Shown: in pieces, positions 29,201 through 41,100 of the stretch | Numbering within the stretch: the first letter of the stretch is position 1 | Layout: each line of letters begins with the position of its first letter | Assembly (NCBI RefSeq): GCF_036320965.1 | Contig: NC_092240.1 | Coordinates: 6,984,001-7,048,000 of the forward strand | Source of the DNA: Panulirus ornatus | Taxonomy: Eukaryota; Arthropoda; Malacostraca; Decapoda; Palinuridae | Direction: 5' to 3' | Length of the DNA: 64,000 nucleotides | Notes under the pieces: model-generated | Databases searched by the model: none | Seen by the model: the letters and a program-made list of their open reading frames with translations, nothing else | What the model was told of the DNA's origin: nothing | Position numbers and translations under genes: made by a program

Positions 29201-32200
29201 AGAATATTGTTTTGTCAAACATTGTACTATCCAGATATTATATTAAGATTACAAAATGTAAAGCTATTTGTACAATACAGATTGCTGCCAGAAGCTATGG
29301 TCATCACTCTTAACAGTAAAACGACAACACTATTTGAACCACACAGGCTGGTTTGCCCTTGTTGTTGTTATCATCACATCAACACTCAGTATTTCACGCA
29401 TCGTTGGCCAGTACAAAGGTATTGTAAGGTATCGCAGTTTGTTGTTGAGATATCAACATGACCATTATATTGTCCTTTATATGTCTATTTTTTACAAATA
29501 TATGTTTGATGAGAGAAACATGCCTGTATCAGCTCTAAGTGAAGCAAAGGCTAGGGGGAAGGGGATGGAATGGTGTAGGAATGTTCAGGGATAAATGTCT
29601 TGAGTTAGTGACTGGACATGAGGAAAAGAAGGGATGGCATTTCTAATGAAAAAGCTGCTGTGGGACTGTGATGATAAGTGTATAGAAGTGAGTTCAAGAC
29701 TGATGTAGTTAGAATGAAAAATTTCAGAGCTGTGTAGATTGTCAGTACTTATTCACATGGTAGTGAGAGAATTCAAGATAGAATGAAAGCAATTTGTGAA
29801 GAGCTGTCTTGGCAGTTTTGTTGCAAGGGATTGAATTTTGGTGTGAGGGGATCTTTCTAGGTTGGATGATGTGGCAGTTGAAGGTATGATTAGAGGAACA
29901 TGATGTTCCTTGAATAAATGAAAATGGAGAAAAGCTTGTTGAGTTACATGCTGAAAGAAGAATTGTGATAGGAAATACATAGTTTAAAAATAGATGGATA
30001 CAAATTCATACATTGGTGAGTAGGTTTGGAGATTCACTGACATTATTGAATTGTGTGCTGACTGATGCATCATTGTCTCAACATTCAGGGAGGTGTGAAG
30101 TGTGTAGTGTATAAAATGATTTGAAGCAGTATAGTATACAAGAGTGATATGCTATCACTTGACTGTACCAGGGTATGTGAGGTGGTCAGAGGAAACCATG
30201 GATGTGTGGGGCTTGGCTATATTTGATGGGCTTTAGTTTTGGTGCATTATTAAACTTGACATCCAGAGAGTGGATGTGAGCAAATGAGACATTTTTTTTT
30301 TCCTGTTCCTGATGCTACCCTGCTGAGGCTGGAAACGATGTACCAGTAGGAAAATATTATTGTTTGGAAGAATTTTAGCAATATACCATTGTAATATTCC
30401 TCAAACTTCTGCTGTTTATCCTTGAAATGTGAAATAAGCTGGTATGTGCTTATGTTTGGAGTAAAGTACATGAAAATTTTTAGTTTTGTGGATATTTCAG
30501 TGTTCTCTTAAATGCAGTATATTCAATTTAAGAATTATTTTTCTTTGTTTTTCAGCTTACCATGCTCCATTAGAAACCTTCATGGAGTTAAATCGATTGG
30601 CAGCAGAGGAAAATTATCCATCAGACAGACCTATCACTGTCTGTATGGGCAAGGAGTGGCACAGATTTCCATCATCCTTTTTTCTTCCTGGCTTAAAGTG
30701 AGATCTTGTTTTACTGCTTAATTATTGGTATTTTTCATTCTGTATCAATTTATTCTTTTTTTTATCTATATCTGTTGTCCTGAATACATTTTTTTCATTG
30801 AGGATGCTCCAGCATCTGCATAGATGCATGATGGTTGTGTCAGTTTACACATGGACACACACAGTCTTTCTCACTTTTCAACAAAATAAAGTGAGATAGG
30901 GTTGATAACCTAATGGCAAATATGATTTGGAATTATATTAAGAATGATAACATGAATACCAATGGAGTAGTGATAAATGTGGTAGGGGCCTGAAGTTGCA
31001 AGAGCATGAAGGGCATGCACAGGACAGTGAATTGGACTGATGTGGTATATTGGGGTCGACGAGCTGTCATTGAACTGAACCAGGGCATATGAAACATTCT
31101 GGATAAACAATAGATAGATCTCTGGGGTCTGGTTATGGATAGGGAGCTGTGGTTCAGTGCATTACACATGACAGCTAGAGAATGGTTGTGAGCAGATGTG
31201 GCCTTTCTGTGTCTGTTTCTGGCACTGCTTTGCTAATGTGGGAAATAGTGATCAAGTTTGGTAAAGAACACAGTCTGATCAAGATAGCTGACTAAGGTTT
31301 TCTGAAATGGTTTAGGCATATGTAGAGGATGAGTGAACAGAGACTGACAAAGAAAATCTCTGTATCAGAAGTGCAGGGAGCAGCAGCATCACAGTAGGCA
31401 GAAATGATTAACTTGAAAGAGTTGAAAGAGTTATGATGGAGGTTGGTTGTATAAGAAGTGGTGGTTTAAGAAAGAGGTGTGGAAGAGAGCACAGTTTGAT
31501 TGAGATGGCTAACTAGGATGTACCTGAAGCATATGGAGAGAATGTATGAAAAGAAGCTCACAGAGTATCTTTGTGGATGGAGCAAGAAGATGAGGTAGAC
31601 TGAGGAGGAGGTGGAGTGATGAACTGAAGGAGGTGCAAGGTTATCTTGTTTGACAGGGATTGGATGTATGCATATGCAGCCACTCTGTGTTCATCACTGA
31701 TACTTTCCCTCTAAAGCAGAAAGGAAATTAGGTAAAACAGAAAAAATTACAATAAGTTTCTGGGAATATTCTAGAGGATTTTTTAAAATTTTCTATTGGC
31801 TAGATCATTGGACAGCACCCTTTATGAACTAATCAGCCACATTACTAGCAGGTAATCAGTGTTAGCCACAACTGCCGCTTGTGGTAATCATGCGGCATGT
31901 CAAAAACTACTTCAGAGGATTGAAACATGAAGTGAGCAATCAGAAATGCAGAACTATATCATGCATTCAGATAACCAGAACAAAAATAGAATTGGCCCAA
32001 TATGAGGGTGTTTTTAAATGCCAGCACAAACCTGTTTTTTCATCACCAAATAAGGTATAATGAATTAGGGCCAATAAAAAGCAGGACACATGTATCATAA
32101 TACCATGATACAAGTTATTCAGAATCATTTGCCCTTTTCCCAAGTCTTTCCCTCTTTAGTTCATCTTTGTCTCTTGTTAACTTGAAAAATGCAAATAATC

Positions 32201-35200
32201 AGAAGAAATTTGGTCATCTCAAGCATACCAGATTTCATTACTTATTTTATATTTTTATTTTCCTGGCCACACAGAAAATTTCTGCAAAAATGAGGGTTAT
32301 AGACCCCCTGGTCTAGAAGGATATCTTTTTAGCTTTTACCACAACCTCTCAGGACTAACTAGAATTATCTTCTTGTGTCTTTCAAGCTCTAATTAGTGTA
32401 GATAATAAATTTTTGGAGGAAATTGATTTTTCCTAGCAATAGGAGGAGCCTGAAGTTCACAAACACATTGTCTACTCACCTAGTACTTCTAGTTGTTAGA
32501 TGTATCTCTTTGCAAATCATGCTGAACATGGTTGTCAGTTAGTGTGAGAGAGAAAATGTTTGAGAGACTTTGTTTGGGGTGAGGGTGCAAGGGGAGGTAG
32601 ATGTTACGTGTAGGCAATTTTCTTTTTGAAGGTCTGTGATTGGTTGACCCACTGAGAAAAGCCAGGGAAGTTTGGATATAGTCTTTTTACTAGCTTGACC
32701 ACATTTTATTGTCTTTCTCCCTTGCCTGGCAGAACTATCCCCTTAACCCTTCTGTGAGAGTGCAGACAATAGTATCCAAACAAATTGATTTGCTGTGTCC
32801 GTAGTGACAATGGGACCCATATATTGTTGTAGCATGCCCTTTTTTGCTACACTAACAGTCAGAGAAAGATATTTTAATTTTAACTACATTTATGTCTATC
32901 TTTTCCCTCTTTTTACTTTTTATTTTTTCAACATCCTCATCCTTTCATGTTTCTTTAGTTTACATTAACATTGTGAATACAACTGATAGCCCTCATTTTT
33001 TGGCTTTTTTTCTTTTAAGTAATTGTTGATTACATCATATGTAAACTTGATTTAGAGTGTACTATTTAGCATTAAACTTTGATAAGATGATGAGGTTATT
33101 GGTAGCTACCATGCTTATGAAAGATTTTGTATGCACTCTCTGGCCTTCAATATGGGAAAAAACAAAAGGTAATGAAAAAAGTTTTGGAAAGAAAAGAAAT
33201 AGGAATTGGAGAAGTTTATATTTGCAGGACAATGCAAAATTTAAGAATTTGTGGCAGATTGCATGATGTCAGGTGTTTGAATATTAATGTAGAAAACATC
33301 ATAAAGAGAAAGAATATTTAAAGGAGACCTTAATTATTTTGATTGTAATAGTGTATTCCTCCAAGGTAGCATCTGGAACAAATCAACAGCCTAAATTGCC
33401 TAAGTTGTTAGAAGCAGTGAAAAGTTTTTATCGAGGATGTAAGGCATGTGTACGTGTAGGAAGAGAGGAAAGTGATTGGTTCTCAGTGAATGTAGGTTTG
33501 CGGCAGGGGTGTGTGATGTCTCCATGGTTGTTTAATTTGTTTATGGATGGGGTTGTTAGGGAGGTAAATGCAAGAGTTTTGGAAAGAGGGGCAAGTATGA
33601 AGTCTGTTGGGGATGAGATAGCTTGGGAAGTGAGTCAGTTGTTGTTCGCTGATGATACAGCGCTGGTGGCTGATTCATGTGAGAAACTGCAGAAGCTGGT
33701 GACTGAGTTTGGTAAAGTGTGTGGAAGAAGAAAGTTAAGAGTAAATGTGAATAAGAGCAAGGTTATTAGGTACAGTAGGGTTGAGGGTCAAGTCAATTGG
33801 GAGGTGAGTTTGAACGGAGAAAAACTGGAGGAAGTGAAGTGTTTTAGATATCTGGGAGTGGATCTGTCAGCGGATGGAACCATGGAAGCGGAAGTGGATC
33901 ATAGGTTGGGGGAGGGGGCGAAAATTCTGGGGGCCTTGAAGAATGTGTGGAAGTCGAGAACATTATCTCGGAAAGCAAAAATGGGTATGTTTGAAGGAAT
34001 AGTGGTTCCAACAATGTTGTATGGTTGCGAGGCGTGGGCTATGGATAGAGTTGTGCGCAGGAGGATGGATGTGCTGGAAATGAGATGTTTGAGGACAATG
34101 TGTGGTGTGAGGTGGTTTGATCGAGTGAGTAACGTAAGGGTAAGAGAGATGTGTGGAAATAAAAAGAGCGTGGTTGAGAGAGCAGAAGAGGGTGTTTTGA
34201 AGTGGTTTGGGCACATGGAGAGGATGAGTGAGGAAAGATTGACCAAGAGGATATATGTGTCGGAGGTGGAGGGAGCAAGGAGAAGAGGGAGACCAAATTG
34301 GAGGTGGAAAGATGGAGTGAAAAAGATTTTGTGTGATCGGGGCCTGAACATGCAGGAGGGTGAAAGGAGGGCAAGGAATAGAGTGAATTGGAGCGATGTG
34401 GTATACCGGGGTTGACGTGCTGTCAGTGGATTGAATCAAGGCATGTGAAGCGTCTAGGATAAACCATGGAAAGCTGTGTAGGTATGTATATTTGCGTGTG
34501 TGGACGTATGTATATACATGTGTATGGGGGGGTTGGGCCATTTCTTTCGTCTGTTTCCTTGCGCTACCTCGCAAACGCGGGAGACAGCGCCAAAGTATAA
34601 AAAAAAAAAAAAAAAAAATTGCCTACATCCACTCTCTGGCTTTCATAGACAATGTACTGAAACCAGAGCATACCAGTCAAAGCCAAGCCTCAAAGACTGT
34701 TTCATGATTAATCATGACCACATTTTACACGCTGGTTTAGCCCATTTACATTGATCGTATTAATTCTATTCCATGCAACTTACACACTTGTCACCCCCTG
34801 GATGTTTAGACCCCAGAACCCCAAAGCATCCCTCATTTCATCCTTACATATCAGTCTCTCCTTCCTTTTCTAATGCATAGATCATCTTAGGTTCTTCTGT
34901 AATCCTTTCCTTTTGTCTGAATCAGTGGTCAGCACACCCTGGTCACCTCTCTCTCTGACTATGCTTGCAGTCACATTTCTCTCCTACACTGTCTTTCCTT
35001 ACACAAGAACCAGCTTTATACCTCATTTCATTTTCAGACATTTCATCCCAAACACATCTTTTATTTTATTTTGGCAAGATATATAATTCTGTATGAATAG
35101 CTTAAAAGTATTTAGATACCTTTCTCTTGCTAAAAATTCACTGAGTTCTAGCACTTTCCAAATTTCTCAACATCAATCAATCTTTCTTTTGTTTTGAAGG

Positions 35201-38121
35201 CCCAAGACACATCTATAAACACTGTTGAACCATTATGCCTTTAAACATGTTCCTCTTTTCCCTAACATACTCTGACTTCACCCTTGCTCTTGAATGCATC
35301 CAGGAGCTTAGTCCACTCTCCCAGGCTATGACTTGCCTCATCCTTTTTGGTTCCATCAGCTATCCTAGGTACCTAAATAGGTCAGCTTCTTCCAGCTGCT
35401 CCCCTTTCAAACTTATACATAAACCATCCTGTCCCATCCCACCATGCACCTCATTACTGTACTTTTTTTCATGTTTACTCTCAACTTTCTCTTATTGCAC
35501 AGACTCATAAACTCTGTCACCAGAGTTTCTTCTTGGAGTCTGCCACCAGATGCATGCCATTTACAAAAAGCAACTTTTTCACCTTACATCCCCCATTCAC
35601 CACCAATGTACCATAGATCTACTTTTTGTTGTAAGACATTTGCATTCACCTCCTTTACCAATTCATTCTCAAATAGATCAAACAACCACTGTAAACATCA
35701 CATATCCTTGACACAACCCTGTCTTCACTAGGAGCCACTCACCTCCTTCATTCTTACTGAATTTTTGTTTGTAGGTATAGAGCTACACTAAAAGTAATAT
35801 TTTATTTACAGTTGGAATCTCCAGTTCATTGAAAGTGAATTTAGAGGTCAGTTACCGAAGCCATATTCTCAAGAAGCTAATGGAACCACTATTATACCTG
35901 AACATATGAATGATGCAAATATTGAAGAGAAGTCTAGATATGTGAGTACGGAGGAGTCAAGAGTATATTCTGTTATTTCATATATTTCTGCCTGTCTCTA
36001 ATACAGAAACCTCTGCAAAGACTGTGGTAGAGTTGCACTCTGCTAATGGCCTGTTAAGGGTGAGGCATTGAAGGCTAAGAAGTAGCACTGGAATTCACTA
36101 ATTATGGAATCTTTGTTTCCATGGCCACCCCCTTCAGAAAGTTCCATTTGGGGACAGACATTGGAAATATAGATGGATAGATAGATAGGAACAGAGAAGG
36201 GAGCCAAGTGAGGATATTCCCTGAAAGGCTCAGTCTTCTGTTCTTAACGCTACCTCGCCAACGCGGGAAATGGCGAATAGTATAAAAAAAAAAAAAAAAG
36301 ATAGTCTTTAATGTATATTTCACATATGCAGTGTTTTTGAGAATTGATAAACTAAAACTCATTGCCTTAAGGGCATGATTTTCATCATATGTCAACACGG
36401 TAGGGTCATTTATCTAATATTTCCATATAGCAGGCAAAACTTAAAGGCAGACATGTCTAATCTGCCTAAGAGATGAGTATTTTAAACACCCTTCTTATGA
36501 AGTCATACTGCCAAAGAATAGTAGTTGCCATCGAAATCAAGTGATCCTAATATGCTTAATAAGTGATCTTTGTAGCTTGATGATGATTGACTTGAACACA
36601 CTAATTCAAATACTAATATCATGGCACACTGATATATTAACCTTTTAGGTGATAGGAATCTTTCATGTCACTAAAATTCAGCTGACTATCTGAATAGATG
36701 TAATTATTTCCAGGGTTCACATGCCATGGAGATGAATAAGTACATTTTCTGATAAAGTATAATGTAATTGTTTTTATTATTGTTGTTGATAATAAAGTTA
36801 ATATTTGTTGTGTTCCTCATACAAATGCAGGAAAAACAGTTAGGTATGAAATAGATTAACTATTTTAAGTCTTTTCAACTCTCTTCTCTTTGTAGATACT
36901 GCTTCTTTCACCTTAGTGTGGTTGCATTAGGAAGGAAAGACAGCAGCCTGGTTTGAACACATCGACTCTCCTTGTTGTCACATATAATGTCCTGAAACCA
37001 GAGCTTACCACCCATACCTAAGCCCTTCAGACTGTTCCATGGTTTACCCGACTTCTTGTGCCCTGGTTTTGCCTATGTACAGCATGTTGCCTTCAGTATA
37101 TCACATCAGACAGATTCATTTTAACCAATATACACATTTCACCATCCTAAATATTCAGGCCTCAGGACGATAGAATTTTCTTTAATCTGTGTCCTTTTAT
37201 CTTCTTCCTAGTCTTCTTCTCCCACTTTCTCCCTCCTGTGACACATAGATCCTGTAAGTCAGTTTTTTTTTACTCATCATCATCTTTATGCATCCAAACT
37301 GTTTCATTACACTCTGGTCATCTCTTTCATTCAAAATACTTGCATGAATGGCATCCTTGGGTATTTCATTCTCAACACATTCACCCGCATTCTCTCTTTT
37401 GAATTTGTTTCCCAAGACTCGCATCATACAATACCATTGGGATTACTATACATTCAAACACACCCTCCTCTCCAAAAGGACACTGACTTCTATTTTACAC
37501 ATGCTTCTCAACACTTTTGAACATGGAAGCTCAAGCTTAATCCATAGGCTTCCCCTGGGCATCTTGTGCTGACAACCTCGTTGACTCAGCTGGACATCAT
37601 TTCTTCTCACTTTCTCCGGGTTTTGTTAATATTACTGGTTTTGTTAATATTACAATACTCTTTGGTTAATTAGTTAGGTAAGACATTTCTGAAGATAACT
37701 GTAAAAAAATCAGTGTAAAGTAGATAAATTTACCATATATTCTAAGGAGTGCAAGATAATGAAAAGTAAGTACGTTGGTTGAACAAAGTTTATGTAATGA
37801 GTTACTGGAGTGTACCACCTAAGCCTAGCTTTCCTCACATTTGACAGTATCTTTAAAGTCACAGTTCCCATGTAGTTTCTTCTTCCCAGAGGATCAACTG
37901 CCTTTGAGCTGGATGTTTTTATCTCTTTTAGCAAGGTTTTCATGAAGTTATAGCTGTAAAAACTCACAATTTATCATGGAATTGGGATAGAGCGTAATGA
38001 AATATGTTTTTTGCTGCTTCAAATAATCCTTGTGACCGTTGTTTCAACATCAAAATGTCTGAATTTCCTTACATATTGAATTTTTTTTGGTGAACAAATT
38101 TTGATATGCTGAAAATTATTC

Positions 38122-38191
<70 letters not shown>

Positions 38192-41100
38192 AATGGGATG
38201 TATTTAGGGAATCAGTGATGGATTGCGCAAAAGATGCTTGTGGCATGAGAAGAGTGGGAGGTGGGCTGTTTAGAAAGGGTAGTGAGTGGTGGGATGAAGA
38301 AGTAAGAGTATTAGTGAAAGAGAAGAGAGAGGCATTTGGACGATTTTTGCAGGGAAAAAATGCAATTGAGTGGGAGAAGTATAAAAGAAAGAGACAGGAG
38401 GTCAAGAGAAAGGTGCAAGAGGTGAAAAAAAGGGCAAATGAGAGTTGGGGTGAGAGACTATCAGTAAATTTTAGGGAGAATAAAAAGTTGTTCTGGAAGG
38501 AGGTAAATAGGGTGCGTAAGACAAGGGAGCAAATGGGAACTTCAGTGAAGGGCGTAAATGGGGAGGTGATAACAAGTAGTGGTGATGTGAGGAGATGGAA
38601 TGAGTATTTTGAAGGTTTGTTGAATGTGTCTGATGACAGAGTGGTAGATATAGGGTGTTTTGGTCGAGGTGGTGTGCAAAGTGAGAGGGTTAGGGAAAAT
38701 GATTTGGTAAACAGAGAAGAGGTAGTAAAAGCTTTGCGGAAGATGAAAGCCGGCAAGGCAGCAGGTTTGGATGGTATTGCAGTGGAATTTATTAAAAAAG
38801 GGGGTGACTGTATTGTTGACTGGTTGGTAAGGTTATTTAATGTATGTATGACTCATGGTGAGGTGCCTGAGGATTGGCGGAATGCGTGCATAGTGCCATT
38901 GTACAAAGGCAAAGGGGATAAGAGTGAGTGCTCAAATTACAGAGGTATAAGTTTGTTGAGTATTCCTGGTAAATTATATGGGAGGGTATTGATTGAGAGG
39001 GTGAAGGCATGTACAGAGCATCAGATTGGGGAAGAGCAGTGCGGTTTCAGAAGTGGTAGAGGATGTGTGGATCAGGTGTTTGCTTTGAAGAATGTATGTG
39101 AGAAATACTTAGAAAAGCAAATGGATTTGTATGTAGCATTTATGGATCTGGAGAAGGCATATGATAGAGTTGATAGAGATGCTCTGTGGAAGGTATTAAG
39201 AATATATGGTGTGGGAGGCAAGTTGTTAGAAGCAGTGAAAAGTTTTTATCGAGGATGTAAGGCATGTGTACGTGTAGGAAGAGAGGAAAGTGATTGGTTC
39301 TCAGTGAATGTAGGTTTGCGGCAGGGGTGTGTGATGTCTCCATGGTTGTTTAATTTGTTTATGGATGGGGTTGTTAGGGAGGTAAATGCAAGAGTCCTGG
39401 AAAGAGGGGCAAGTATGAAGTCTGTTGGGGATGAAAGAGCTTGGGAAGTGAGTCAGTTGTTCGCTGATGATACAGCGCTGGTGGCTGATTCATGTGAGAA
39501 ACTGCAGAAGCTGGTGACTGAGTTTGGTAAAGTGTGTGGAAGAAGAAAGTTAAGAGTAAATGTGAATAAGAGCAAGGTTATTAGGTACAGTAGGGTTGAG
39601 GGTCAAGTCAATTGGGAGGTGAGTTTGAATGGAGAAAAACTGGAGGAAGTGAAGTGTTTTAGATATCTGGGAGTGGATCTGTCAGCGGATGGAACCATGG
39701 AAGCGGAAGTGGATCATAGGGTGGGGGAGGGGGCGAAAATTTTGGGAGCCTTGAAAAATGTGTGGAAGTCGAGAACATTATCTCGGAAAGCAAAAATGGG
39801 TATGTTTGAAGGAATAGTGGTTCCAACAATGTTGTATGGTTGCGAGGCGTGGGCTATGGATAGAGTTGTGCGCAGGAGGATGGATGTGCTGGAAATGAGA
39901 TGTTTGAGGACAATGTGTGGTGTGAGGTGGTTTGATCGAGTAAGTAACGTAAGGGTAAGAGAGATGTGTGGAAATAAAAAGAGCGTGGTTGAGAGAGCAG
40001 AAGAGGGTGTTTTGAAATGGTTTGGGCACATGGAGAGAATGAGTGAGGAAAGATTGACCAAGAGGATATATGTGTCGGAGGTGGAGGGAACGAGGAGAAG
40101 AGGGAGACCAAATTGGAGGTGGAAAGATGGAGTGAAAAAGATTTTGTGTGATCGGGGCCTGAACATGCAGGAGGGTGAAAGGAGGGCAAGGAATAGAGTG
40201 AATTGGAGCGATGTGGTATACAGGGGTTGACGTGCTGTCAGTGGATTGAATCAAGGCATGTGAAGCGTCTGGGGTAAACCATGGAAAGCTGTGTAGGTAT
40301 GTATATTTGCGTGTGTGGACGTGTGTATGTACATGTGTATGGGGGGGGGGTTGGGCCATTTCTTTCGTCTGTTTCCTTGCGCTACCTCGCAAACGCGGGA
40401 GACAGCGACAAAGTATAAAAAAAAAAAAAAAAAAAAAAATTATTATTATCACTCTTCCCTGCCAGCAAGTTAGTGCAAAGAAACAGATGAAAGAATGGCC
40501 CAACCCACCCACATACACATGTATATACTTAAATGCCCACACATGCACATATACATACCTATACATGTCAATGTATACTTACATATACATGCACAGGCAT
40601 ATACATATATACACATGTACATATTCATACATGCTGCCTTCATCCATTCTCGTCGCCACCCCACCACACATGAAATGGCACCCCCTTCCCCCGCATGCGT
40701 GCGAGGTAGCACTAGGAAAAGACAATAAAGGCCACGTTCGTTCACACTCAGTCTCTATCTGTCATGTAATGCACCAAAACCACAGCTCCCTTTCCACATC
40801 TAGGCCCTATAAAACCATTAATATTTTAATCAAAGATCAATATTTTTCCTATTTCCTTCTTTTCACAAGGGAATGATAAACACTTTTAATTTTATTCATA
40901 TTTTTTCATTTTGTTTACTAATTCATTATCATATAAACTGGGAAATGTCTGCTCCACTTTTTGTTTTACAGTATATCAAACTAGTCTACAAGTTGCCAAC
41001 AGAGTTTTTCAATCTAATTCCCCCAGTGTTTTCTGTTACTTGATTGTAACAAGTCCTGGAGAGTTTTTTTAGTGAGAAATATAGCTCATATGTAGCAGAT

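Noticed and set aside
29203..29280. Alternative upstream acceptor for ALG9 exon 9 (TTGTGTTTCAG)
   Set aside because: A better pyrimidine tract, but using it puts a stop codon in the ALG9 frame, so the weaker acceptor at 29280 is preferred.
39778..40566. Long minus-strand open frame (262 codons) opposite the LINE ORF
   Set aside because: It is the reverse frame of the LINE coding sequence; the same shadow appears opposite the 33402 copy. It runs across the 3' UTR and tail and has no protein-like features.
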